DNA of 8,276 nt from Methylomarinum sp050304855 (GTDB lineage: Bacteria; Pseudomonadota; Gammaproteobacteria; Methylococcales; Methylomonadaceae): positions 1 through 8,276 of the forward strand of contig JBNLEI010000271.1 of NCBI GenBank assembly GCA_050304855.1. The letters are read 5' to 3'. Below are positions 1-7,089 of this stretch, piece by piece (the stretch's first letter is position 1; each line of letters starts with the position of its first letter). The position numbers and the translations under genes are program-made. The notes under the pieces were generated by a model that saw only the letters and a program-made list of their open reading frames with translations, searched no databases and was not told the origin of the DNA.

Positions 1-387
1 TTCAATTTTTATCGTTCTTAGCAAATCCGTCAAGGGAGCCGCCAGAACTAATTGATCCACCTTAAAAAACAACGCCTGGAACTCGTACCGAGACCATTCC
101 GGCATCACCGATAACGGTTTCAGCTTGGTTTCTGTCGGTTGTTCGATGATCTGAATCTGTTTACCAGTTTTCGCCGTAACCTTCGGCTCCAACGGCTGTA
201 GAGACTTCTCCGGACTGACAACCGGTTCCGTTTCCGGCAAGACCGTCTCTAACCGGTGGACTTTATTTTCGACCGGCTTGGGTTGATCCACAACCTCCGA
301 AGGAATTTCATCCAGTAGCGTTCTCAAATAAGCATCAAGAGCCAGTTCCTGATGGACAACTTGATGTTTCTGCTTATCGTGATTCAT
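1..387 (-). CDS. CheW-like array protein, ParP type (partial, N-terminal 129 residues)
   Basis: Only the first 129 codons are in the window; the gene runs off the left edge. The ATG overlaps the stop of the ParA-type gene by one base (TAATG), and no strong ribosome binding site precedes it, so translation is probably coupled. Residues 1-25 look like a short helix (ELALDAYLRTLLDEI). Residues 30-95 are rich in proline, glutamate and lysine and look disordered. From about residue 103 a fold resembling the start of a CheW domain begins (YEFQALFFKVDQLVLAAPL). This build, and the position just after a ParA-type gene, match Pseudomonas PA1463-like proteins and Vibrio ParP, which binds ParC and CheA to hold chemoreceptor arrays at the pole. 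The family assignment rests on the visible N-terminus and gene order; most of the CheW-like domain cannot be seen. A plain cheW would normally follow outside the window. Confidence 0.8.
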   Translation of the reverse strand, partial: MNHDKQKHQVVHQELALDAYLRTLLDEIPSEVVDQPKPVENKVHRLETVLPETEPVVSPEKSLQPLEPKVTAKTGKQIQIIEQPTETKLKPLSVMPEWSRYEFQALFFKVDQLVLAAPLTDLLRTIKIE

Positions 388-1190
388 TAAGACATCGCCA
401 TTTTTTTGTCGTGCTGCGGACTCTCAAGCAATAATAATTCCAATAAATTGGAGTAGGCTTCGGCGGCTCTGGAATCCTTGACAAACAATGACACGGGAAT
501 CGCAGCCTGACTGGCTTCGCGGATTTTCGTATCAACCGGAATATAGGATTTCCAAACGTTGTCGGGATATTTCTGGCGTAGCGAAATCAGACTTTCCCTC
601 GCAGCTTTGGTTCTTTTGTCGAACATGGTCGGAACGATCGTGTAATTAGGTTGCAATTTACGCGAATTGAACACCATGCCGATGGTATGAAGCATCCGGT
701 CCAGACCCTTTAGCGCCAGGTATTCGGACAACACCGGTATAATGAGGTGATCGCAGGCGGCCAGCGCGTTAATCATCAGCACTCCAAGCATAGGCGGACT
801 ATCGATAATGACGTAGTCGTAGCGATCGGAGACTTTTTTGAGCGCGGTCGCAATCACCAAGCCCATGCCGCCCATCGCGGCAACTTGGCGGTCAAGCGTG
901 GCTATCGCGGTCGAAGCCGGCAAAACCGAAATACCGTCAAACTCGGTTTCGGCGATGTAAGACTCGGGACCGTTGTTCTTTTTTTTCTGGCTGGCATCAT
1001 GAAAAAGATTGTAGACGCTTGCGTCAATCTCGTCCGGGTTCATTTTGAAATAGCTGGTCAACGAGCCGTGCGGATCCAAGTCGACCAGTAAAGTTCTAAA
1101 TCCCCAGGACGACAGCAAGCCGCCTAGGGTCACTACGGTAGTCGTTTTACCCACTCCGCCTTTCTGATTGGATACGGACCATATTTTCAT
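387..1190 (-). CDS. ParA/MinD-family ATPase, ParC type (chemotaxis array positioning)
   Basis: This is a 267-residue ParA-type ATPase. It opens with the deviant Walker A motif NQKGGVGKTTT (residues 8-18, signature lysine at 10, nucleotide-binding lysine at 15). The Walker A' region LLVDLDPHGS follows near residues 34-43, and IIDSPP near 129-134. Soj/ParA relatives dimerise on ATP and act as positional switches. In Vibrio and Pseudomonas che clusters the member at this place, called ParC in Vibrio, forms a polar focus that recruits chemoreceptor arrays; no parB-like gene is visible, which agrees with a non-plasmid role. The ATG at 1190 was chosen because MKIW then aligns with relatives. A TTG at 1196, two codons earlier, is possible, but it leaves only 4 bases after AGGA against 10 for the ATG. 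An A8 tract (979-986 on plus) encodes three lysines around residues 68-71. Confidence 0.92.
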   Translation of the reverse strand: MKIWSVSNQKGGVGKTTTVVTLGGLLSSWGFRTLLVDLDPHGSLTSYFKMNPDEIDASVYNLFHDASQKKKNNGPESYIAETEFDGISVLPASTAIATLDRQVAAMGGMGLVIATALKKVSDRYDYVIIDSPPMLGVLMINALAACDHLIIPVLSEYLALKGLDRMLHTIGMVFNSRKLQPNYTIVPTMFDKRTKAARESLISLRQKYPDNVWKSYIPVDTKIREASQAAIPVSLFVKDSRAAEAYSNLLELLLLESPQHDKKMAMS

Positions 1191-1202
1191 AATCAAACCG
1201 TC

Positions 1203-2066
1203 CTAAGGCAACGAAACCGAAGTTTCCGATTCATCGCTTGCCCGCTCAAAATTCAACACTTTGGCTCTTTCCTCATCGTCCATTCCGTAACGTGCAAAAG
1301 CCTGTGACATCAACACCAACACAACCCTTCGGTTTTTGAAACGGCCGTTGGTAGTATTGTTATCGGCAATCGGGTGAAATTCTCCATAGCCGACGGCCGA
1401 TAAACGCGAAGGCGGTATGCTACCATTGATGAGCTCTCTGACCACGCTGGTCGCCCGCGCGGACGACAAATCCCAATTCGACGGAAATTCCACCGTATCA
1501 ATGGGCACATCGTCGGTATGGCCTTCAACGTTGATCACATTGGGCAACAACCTGATCACCTCAGCCACTTTGCGCAAAATCGGCACGGCCTTTTGCGACA
1601 ATTCTGCTTCACCGCTGGAAAACAGCAATTCACTGTTCATTTCCAACTCGACCCAAAAGTCGTTTCTTTTGATCGCCACTAAATCTTCTTCAATATAAGG
1701 TTGCAACACGCTTTCCAGGTCTTCCGAGACGCGTTTCAACCGTCTTCTTTCCTGCAGAATTTCATCGCTCAACTGCTGCCGCTTGAGTTCTTCCTCGGTT
1801 GTCGGATGGTCCAGAATAATCGGTTGTATTACCGTCGGGGTATAGCCGACCTGAATCGGCTCCAGCGTCTTATTTTCTTTCTGATTAGGATGAAAAGCTT
1901 CATCCAACGCTTCGGAGAGAGTTTCGTATTTATTGTTATTGACCGATGAAATCGAATACATCACAACAAAAAAAGCGAACAATAAGGTAATAAAATCAGC
2001 ATAGGAAACCAACCAGCGCTCGTGGTTTTCGGGTTCTTCCGCAGTTCTTTTTTTACGCCTGGCCAA
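1203..2066 (-). CDS. motD: MotB-family stator protein MotD (TTG start)
   Basis: This 287-residue MotB-like protein anchors the stator to peptidoglycan and carries the ion-binding aspartate. A basic N-terminus (MARRKKR) leads into one membrane helix (about 20-40) with Asp24 in YADFITLLFAFFVVMYS, the position of the essential MotB aspartate. A charged periplasmic linker follows (about 50-120). The OmpA-like peptidoglycan-binding domain spans about 140-255, with VEGHTDDVP (180-188), NWDLSSARA (Asp199 and Arg204, the usual diaminopimelate contacts) and RFKNRRVVL. The start is TTG: the TGGAGA at 2073-2078 lies 6 bases upstream, and the MARR beginning matches Pseudomonas MotD. The ATG just upstream is out of frame and stops after eight codons. 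It lies 12 bases after motC, so the two subunits are co-expressed. The driving ion, probably protons as for Pseudomonas MotCD, cannot be read directly. Confidence 0.93.
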   Translation of the reverse strand: MARRKKRTAEEPENHERWLVSYADFITLLFAFFVVMYSISSVNNNKYETLSEALDEAFHPNQKENKTLEPIQVGYTPTVIQPIILDHPTTEEELKRQQLSDEILQERRRLKRVSEDLESVLQPYIEEDLVAIKRNDFWVELEMNSELLFSSGEAELSQKAVPILRKVAEVIRLLPNVINVEGHTDDVPIDTVEFPSNWDLSSARATSVVRELINGSIPPSRLSAVGYGEFHPIADNNTTNGRFKNRRVVLVLMSQAFARYGMDDEERAKVLNFERASDESETSVSLP

Positions 2067-2072
2067 CGTTCG

Positions 2073-2078
2073 TCTCCA
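2073..2078 (-). promoter_or_regulatory. Ribosome binding site for motD
   Basis: TGGAGA on the minus strand follows directly after the motC TAA and lies 6 bases before a TTG. It decides the motD start in favour of TTG, since no in-frame ATG gives the conserved MARR N-terminus. Confidence 0.7.
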
Positions 2079-2822
2079 TTAGTCGGTTAAATAACCGGAC
2101 AACCGTAGCTCGATGTTTCTGGGGTTTTCCCCCTCGGCGATGGCTTTGATACCTTCCATGATCATTTCCTGGGATAACGAAATTGTCATAACCTGCGCTT
2201 TTAGTTTATTGGCGACCGGCAAAAACAACAAATTGGCAAAACCCACTCCGTAAATGGTTGCAACGAATGCTGTCGCAATGCCTGCGCCTAAAAGCTCCGG
2301 GTCGGCCAAATTCTGCATCACATGAATCAAGCCGATAACCGCACCGATAATGCCAATGGTCGGCGAATAGCCTCCCATCGCGTTGAACACTCCGGCCGCG
2401 TGTAAGTCCATGTTTTCCCGAGTGGTAATTTCCACTTCCAGGCAATCCCGGATGACTTCGGGCTCATTTCCATCAACTAGTAACTGCAAGCCTTTTTGCG
2501 CGAAGGTGTCTTTTTCCTTATCGATAATGCCTTCCAATCCCAGCAAACCTTCCTTTCTGGCTAAAGCGCTCCATTCAACGATTTTATTAATTTGAGCTTT
2601 TAACGGAATTTTTTGCGGACTGACCACCCAACGGAAGATTTTGACGCTTTGCCAAACTACCCGGGGCGGAAAGTGTAATAAGGTCGCACCTAAAGTTCCC
2701 CCGATGACAATAATCAAGGCATGAACATTCAACAAAAACGAAAAGTCCCCTCCACCCAGCGAATTGCCGGCAATAATGGCGGAAAAACCGATCAAGACCC
2801 CTAAAATGCTCAGAATATCCAT
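2079..2822 (-). CDS. motC: MotA-family stator protein MotC
   Basis: This 247-residue membrane protein of the MotA/PomA family partners MotD in the ion channel that drives the flagellar rotor. Four membrane segments are visible: about 3-20, 32-50, 150-170 and 180-204. A large cytoplasmic loop separates the second and third; it includes WSALARKEG, with Arg89 near the usual rotor-contact position. Prolines at 154 (GGYSPTIGIIG) and 202 (LFLPVANK) match the two conserved MotA prolines. The length is closer to PomA/MotC (about 250) than to E. coli MotA (295). The ATG overlaps the cheB stop by one base (TAATG) and has no strong ribosome binding site, so translation is probably coupled to cheB. In Pseudomonas aeruginosa the MotCD pair works beside a separate MotAB pair and is needed for swarming; whether this organism also has motAB cannot be seen here. 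Confidence 0.93.
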   Translation of the reverse strand: MDILSILGVLIGFSAIIAGNSLGGGDFSFLLNVHALIIVIGGTLGATLLHFPPRVVWQSVKIFRWVVSPQKIPLKAQINKIVEWSALARKEGLLGLEGIIDKEKDTFAQKGLQLLVDGNEPEVIRDCLEVEITTRENMDLHAAGVFNAMGGYSPTIGIIGAVIGLIHVMQNLADPELLGAGIATAFVATIYGVGFANLLFLPVANKLKAQVMTISLSQEMIMEGIKAIAEGENPRNIELRLSGYLTD

Positions 2823-3901
2823 TAGCCCAGTTTATTAAATTCGTCTGCAATTTCATCAAGACTATAGACTTGATTCGCCAGATTGGCATCGACTACCGCT
2901 TTGGGCATGCCGTAAATGGTACTGCTGGCTTCGTCTTGCGCCCATATCACGGCTCCGCGCTTTTTTAACTTTTCCGCGCCTAACCGACCGTCTGACCCCA
3001 TACCGGTTAACACCACAGCCAACACCTTGCCGTTAACACTGCGTGCGATCGAAGAAAAAGTGATATCCACACAAGGGCTATAAATTTCCCCTGTACTTTT
3101 TGGTCTTATACTCACAACGCTTTTTCCATAACGCGCTTTGACTTCCATCTGCATCCCTCCCGGTCCCAGTAAAGCCAAACCGGATTGTAAAATATCCCCT
3201 TCCTCGGCTTGCTTTACCTGAATATGGCAAAGATCATTCAATCGTTCGGCAAAGCTCTTGGTAAAATTTTCCGGCATATGTTGAACCAGGATAATGGGGA
3301 TGGAACAGCTTGCCGGAATCCGGGTCAGAATTTTTTGGATCGCGACAGGGCCCCCCGTCGACGCGGCTATCACCAAAAGATCCGGACGGACACTCTCCCG
3401 CTTGTTGTTGACTCTGTGCTCACCGGAAACAGTGTGCTTAACGTGAGTGGATTCTGTAGACGGTTTCGGCGAAACCGCCGCGACCTGTTTACGAATTCTC
3501 GATGCCTGTTGAGCGACCACCCGGACCCGCCGTCTCAATAGACTTTTGGCCATTTCCCGGTTGCCGTCGATGGCATCCAACTGTTTAGGAAGAAAATCGA
3601 TGGCGCCGGCACTCAACGCATCCAGTGTAGCCCTTGCTCCTACTTGAGTCGACGCGGATAGCATTAAGATTGGAGATGGGCATTCCTGCATGATTTTTTT
3701 AACCGCAGTAATACCGTCCATCAACGGCATTTCAACATCCATGGTAATCACATCAGGCTCCAACTCTGCCGCCATTCTGACAGCCTCTCTGCCGTTACCT
3801 GCGATACCGATCACCTGATATTCCTTATCTTCCTCCAGAATCTCCTGGATTCTTTTGCAGATAAATCTGGAATCATCAACAATCAATACCCGAATAGTCA
3901 T
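2822..3901 (-). CDS. cheB: CheB, chemoreceptor glutamate methylesterase/deamidase
   Basis: This 359-residue response regulator removes methyl groups from receptor glutamates, giving adaptation; phosphate from CheA activates it. The receiver domain (about 1-125) has the acidic pair Asp9/Asp10, phospho-acceptor Asp55 in TMDVEMP, Ser82/Ser84 near the switch position and Lys106 in FLPK. A basic, serine-rich linker (about 125-172) follows. The methylesterase domain (about 173-359) has the catalytic triad: Ser181 in AASTGGP, His208 in VQHMP and Asp304 in LTGMGSDG. It is slightly longer than E. coli CheB (349). No cheR is adjacent, as in Pseudomonas, where the methyltransferase gene lies elsewhere. 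A GGAAAG at 3911-3916 lies 9 bases before the ATG. The end overlaps motC by one base. Confidence 0.97.
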   Translation of the reverse strand: MTIRVLIVDDSRFICKRIQEILEEDKEYQVIGIAGNGREAVRMAAELEPDVITMDVEMPLMDGITAVKKIMQECPSPILMLSASTQVGARATLDALSAGAIDFLPKQLDAIDGNREMAKSLLRRRVRVVAQQASRIRKQVAAVSPKPSTESTHVKHTVSGEHRVNNKRESVRPDLLVIAASTGGPVAIQKILTRIPASCSIPIILVQHMPENFTKSFAERLNDLCHIQVKQAEEGDILQSGLALLGPGGMQMEVKARYGKSVVSIRPKSTGEIYSPCVDITFSSIARSVNGKVLAVVLTGMGSDGRLGAEKLKKRGAVIWAQDEASSTIYGMPKAVVDANLANQVYSLDEIADEFNKLG

Positions 3902-3904
3902 TGT

Positions 3905-4018
3905 TCATCGCTTTCCGGCAATAATCTTAGGTATGGCAATCAAGCCGGCATTGAAACCATGAAACGAATTTGCGTTTGCGGATTTGCTTAATTTCATTAG
4001 CGCCGTCAGATTAGTCAT
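3905..4018 (-). CDS. Doubtful 37-codon open frame between cheA and cheB
   Basis: The 132-base gap between cheA and cheB is the largest in the che part of the window and holds one ATG-started open frame of 37 codons. It begins MTNLTALMKLSKS and ends IPKIIAGKR, with TGA three bases before the cheB ATG. The peptide is basic and slightly hydrophobic near its C-terminus; I recognise no family. There is no convincing ribosome binding site. It lies in the same frame as both cheA and cheB, separated from each only by a TGA. An open run of this length is not rare by chance, so it may be untranslated leader for cheB, a small protein, or the eroded remains of an extension. Confidence 0.15.
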   Translation of the reverse strand: MTNLTALMKLSKSANANSFHGFNAGLIAIPKIIAGKR

Positions 4019-4033
4019 AGGCTGGCGATCGAT

Positions 4034-6334
4034 TCAGTTAGCATAACGTTTCATCAGACCCGGGACATCCAAAATCAATGCAATCTTGCCGTCACCGGTA
4101 ATGGTGGCGCCTGCTAATCCTTCAAGTCCTTGCAATTTTGCGCCCAGCGGTTTGATAACGACTTCTTCCTGTCCGATTAGTTGATCCACGACAAAACCAA
4201 TATGCCGACCACCGGCATTCACCACGACCACATGGCCCATGGTTTTTTTGTTAACAACATAGGATGGATCGTGAACCAACCATTCACCCAGGTAAAACAA
4301 AGGCAACGCCCTTTCTCTGACCATAACCACCAATTGTCCGTCAACCACATTGGTTTTGCGCAAATCGAGATCCAGAATCTCCAAAACGCTAGCCAACGGC
4401 AGCGCGAAAGCCTGACCTCCCAACTTGACCATCAAAGTTGGCATAATAGCCAGCGTCAACGGAACTTTAATAATGATCGTACTACCTGCACCCTCTTCCG
4501 AATCAATTTCCACCACACCGTTCATTTGCGTGATTCGGGTTTTTACCACATCCATACCGACACCGCGCCCCGAAACATCGGAAATTTCAGTTTTGGTGGA
4601 AAAACCGGGCAGGAAAATCAGGTTATAGCATTCTTTATCATCCAGTCTGGCGGCGGATTCCTCGTCCATCAAACCTTTTTCAACAACTTTTCTTCTCAAG
4701 ACTTCGGCATTCATACCTTTACCGTCGTCCTTAATGGATAACAAAATATGATCGCCTTCCTGGGACGCGGTCAGAACCACTACACCTTCAGTCGGCTTGC
4801 CGATTGCCTGACGTTCTTCCGGCAACTCTATACCATGATCGACGGCGTTTCGTACCAGATGCACCAAGGGATCGGCCAGCGCTTCGACCAGATTTTTGTC
4901 GAGATCGGTTTCCTCGCCTACCAGTTCCAATCTAATTTCCTTTTTGAGGCTTCTAGCCAAATCCCTGACGACTCGGGGAAAACGGCCGAAAACTTTTTTA
5001 ATGGGCTGCATTCGGGTTTTCATCACAGCCAACTGTAGGTCGGCAGTCACCACATCCAGATTGGATACGGCTTTAGCGAACTGCTCGCCTGCTTCCGCAT
5101 TGGCTTTGAGGGTTTGAAAACGGTTCCTTACCAACACCAGTTCTCCGACCATATTCATAATTTCGTCGAGTACATGCGTGTCGACCCTGACAGTTGTTTC
5201 CCCTTGAGCGGCGGCCGGTTTGGCAGCCTTTTTCGCTTCGGCGCCAAAAGCCGGAGGTTCGGCTACAACCTTTGCCGGTTCGGAGGATATCTGAGACGAC
5301 GGTTTACCGACCGCCTTGGGCTCAGATGCAGCTGTTCCGGGCTTACTGCTTGGTTGTTTTTTGCTAGGCGCTGAATCCGGTTTAATGGGTTGTTTTTGTA
5401 CTTTCGGCTGCTCGGTACTCTTGAGCTTGGTCCCGTCAAATTTGCCCTTTCCATGGAGCTCGTCCAGCAATTGATCAAACTCTTCTTCTGTAATATCACC
5501 AGAATCGGCAATCTCGGAAGCCTTTGACATTGGAGTTTCAACCGTTTTCTGGTCAGACTTTGCCCGAACATTACTACCGGAAAATTTACCCTTTCCATGT
5601 AATTCGTCCAGTAGTTGATCGAATTCATCCTCGGAAATTTCGTCGCTGGATACCGCTGCCGACTCTATAGCTGGAGGCGCTTTTTTACTGCTCGGCGAAC
5701 CGCCTTTGCCATGCAAAGCATCTAATAAGTCTTCAAATTCTTCTTCGGTAATTTCGTCATCGTCAGTCTGTGGAATTTCATTGCCGCCTTCAGTTGCATC
5801 CAGCATTGCTTCGAATTCCTGCTCGACAATATCGGAAACGGCGGACGGTTCGATAATAGATGGCTCCTCAATAGGCTCCTCGGCTGTTTCATCAACGCCT
5901 GATTGCTCGACAATAACCTCTGTTTCTCCGCTCCCGGCGCTCTCTTCAGCAGAGGTGAATGCCCGTAAACGTTCCAACAGATTCTGATCTGCAGGAGCGG
6001 GGTCGTTACCGGAACGTACCTCTGTAAACATTTCATGAACGACATCGACCACCTGCAGAATCACATCCATTAAATCCGGCGATACCTGACGGTCTCCTTG
6101 CCTGAGTACGTTGAAAACGTCCTCAGCGCTATGGCAAACATCCACCAGTGCATTGATCGCTAAAAAACCGGCCCCACCTTTAACGGTATGAAACCCTCTG
6201 AATATGGCATTCAATAAGTCCAGGTCATCAGGCGACTGCTCCAATTCGACCAACTGCTCACCTAATAGCTCGAGAATCTCACCAGCTTCCACCAGGAAGT
6301 CTTGTAAAATTTCATCATCCAGATCAATCGCCAT
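4034..6334 (-). CDS. cheA: CheA, chemotaxis sensor histidine kinase
   Basis: This is the 766-residue cytoplasmic kinase of the receptor array, passing phosphate to CheY and CheB. The P1 phosphotransfer domain (about 1-130) has His49 in FHTVKGG. A long linker (about 131-378) is acidic, then rich in proline, lysine and serine; it carries three clear copies and one weak copy of a DITEEEFDQLLDELHGKG-type motif and shows no obvious folded P2 domain. P3 dimerisation is about 380-440. The P4 ATPase has an N box HLVRNAVDHG (492-501), G1 DDGKGM (536-541), F box FLPGFST (574-580) and G2 GRGVGMD (589-595). The CheW-like P5 domain (about 625-766) follows. It is longer than E. coli CheA (654) because of the linker. 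AGGAAG at 6341-6346 touches the cheZ stop and lies 6 bases before the ATG. Confidence 0.97.
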   Translation of the reverse strand: MAIDLDDEILQDFLVEAGEILELLGEQLVELEQSPDDLDLLNAIFRGFHTVKGGAGFLAINALVDVCHSAEDVFNVLRQGDRQVSPDLMDVILQVVDVVHEMFTEVRSGNDPAPADQNLLERLRAFTSAEESAGSGETEVIVEQSGVDETAEEPIEEPSIIEPSAVSDIVEQEFEAMLDATEGGNEIPQTDDDEITEEEFEDLLDALHGKGGSPSSKKAPPAIESAAVSSDEISEDEFDQLLDELHGKGKFSGSNVRAKSDQKTVETPMSKASEIADSGDITEEEFDQLLDELHGKGKFDGTKLKSTEQPKVQKQPIKPDSAPSKKQPSSKPGTAASEPKAVGKPSSQISSEPAKVVAEPPAFGAEAKKAAKPAAAQGETTVRVDTHVLDEIMNMVGELVLVRNRFQTLKANAEAGEQFAKAVSNLDVVTADLQLAVMKTRMQPIKKVFGRFPRVVRDLARSLKKEIRLELVGEETDLDKNLVEALADPLVHLVRNAVDHGIELPEERQAIGKPTEGVVVLTASQEGDHILLSIKDDGKGMNAEVLRRKVVEKGLMDEESAARLDDKECYNLIFLPGFSTKTEISDVSGRGVGMDVVKTRITQMNGVVEIDSEEGAGSTIIIKVPLTLAIMPTLMVKLGGQAFALPLASVLEILDLDLRKTNVVDGQLVVMVRERALPLFYLGEWLVHDPSYVVNKKTMGHVVVVNAGGRHIGFVVDQLIGQEEVVIKPLGAKLQGLEGLAGATITGDGKIALILDVPGLMKRYAN
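5438..5833 (-). repeat. Repeated acidic motif in the CheA linker (three clear, one weak copy)
   Basis: Within cheA the codons for residues 168-184, 193-211, 231-251 and 280-299 spell variants of one motif: D(E)I-x-E-x-EF-[DE]-x-LLD-x-LHGKG. The last two copies agree in nearly all of 20 residues (one ISEDEF, the other ITEEEF), and the second keeps LLDALHGKG. The first is degenerate and lacks HGKG. Copies are 25 to 50 residues apart in low-complexity sequence. Each looks like a short amphipathic helix ending in a glycine-rich turn, suited to binding a partner. I recall similar segments in Pseudomonas CheA, so this is a conserved property of the clade. A role in docking ParC/ParP, comparable to the Vibrio CheA localisation region, is inference. 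Confidence 0.85.
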
Positions 6335-6345
6335 GCTGTTCTTCC

Positions 6346-7068
6346 TCAGAAACCTAGACTAGATAACAGGTCATCCACATCATCTTGACTGCTGGCAACA
6401 TCGCCTGCTTTGTCGTCAACTCCCGGAACCACCGGACCCGGCAGTTCAGGCTCGTTGGTTGTTTTTTCCGATTGAACCTTGCGCCCTGAAATACGGATAA
6501 CCTCAACCATACCGGCTTCGAGTTCTTGCACCATATCAATGACCCGTCGAATAATCTGTCCGGTTATGTCTTGAAAACCTTGCGCCATCAATATATCGTT
6601 CAAGCCGGCCTGAACCACTTCCAATGAGTTTTTCGACTCTCTAAAATGCAAAGCGATTTCCCGACTCATCGATTTGAACTCTTCGTAAGGCATTTCCCGA
6701 TCCAGAAAACGCTCCCATTTTCCGGCCAACTCAGTGGCCTGTTCATTCAACTGCTCTGAGACCGGTAGCAAATTTTCAACGGCCGTTAATGTTTGGTTAG
6801 CGGCCTGTTCAGTCATATCAATGACATAATGAAGCCGCTCTTTGGCATCCGGAATGTCTTTTTCCGTCATCGACGCCATTCTGGAATCAACGGAAAAACT
6901 GGACATCGTGTCATGCAACTGCCGAGTCAATCGGCCAACTTCCTTAAAAAGCTGTGTCTCACGCAAACTAGCGATCTCGTCCAACAGGCCATCAGCGGTT
7001 TCATCGTCGCCCTGCTCTAAAGCTTTTACCAAGTCTTTGGCCAGGGCCAAACGCGTTTCATCGGTCAT
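6346..7068 (-). CDS. cheZ: CheZ, CheY-P phosphatase
   Basis: This 240-residue, largely helical protein dephosphorylates CheY-P and so ends the tumble or reversal signal. The active-site segment GFQDITGQIIRRV places Asp167 and Gln171 where E. coli CheZ has Asp143 and Gln147; the glutamine is inserted into the CheY active site. Long helices (about 35-115 and 125-190) fit the dimeric four-helix bundle. A flexible proline/acid-rich tether (about 200-228) leads to a C-terminal peptide, VDDLLSSLGF (231-240), matching the helix that grips CheY-P. It is somewhat longer than E. coli CheZ (214), mainly at the N-terminus and tether. TGGAGA at 7076-7081 lies 7 bases before the ATG. It sits between cheY and cheA, so kinase, target and phosphatase are produced together. 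Confidence 0.96.
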   Translation of the reverse strand: MTDETRLALAKDLVKALEQGDDETADGLLDEIASLRETQLFKEVGRLTRQLHDTMSSFSVDSRMASMTEKDIPDAKERLHYVIDMTEQAANQTLTAVENLLPVSEQLNEQATELAGKWERFLDREMPYEEFKSMSREIALHFRESKNSLEVVQAGLNDILMAQGFQDITGQIIRRVIDMVQELEAGMVEVIRISGRKVQSEKTTNEPELPGPVVPGVDDKAGDVASSQDDVDDLLSSLGF

Positions 7069-7089
7069 CAGTCTTTCTCCATTGCAGTT

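Noticed and set aside
369..374. CGATAA-like sequence at the start of the ParP-type gene as a possible promoter
   Set aside because: There is no -35 match at the right spacing, and the TAATG overlap already explains expression by coupling.
1360..1367. A perfect GCCGATAA (sigma-28 -10 box) on the minus strand inside motD
   Set aside because: The sequence 11 bases upstream has no likeness to TAAAGTTT, and the bases are explained by conserved MotD codons (IADNN).
3950..3985. A small dyad (AAACG/CGTTT) in the cheA-cheB gap as a terminator
   Set aside because: The stem is only 5 bases with no following T-run, and cheB downstream would need the transcript.
4181..4741. A 186-codon plus-strand open frame opposite cheA
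   Set aside because: It lies wholly opposite the conserved kinase and P5 domains of CheA, has no recognisable domain, and its protein looks like an antisense translation. The same holds for the other plus-strand open frames.
5263..5628. A 121-codon alternative minus-strand frame inside the CheA linker
   Set aside because: It is a shifted reading of the repetitive linker; its apparent repeats are a by-product of the real CheA motif copies.
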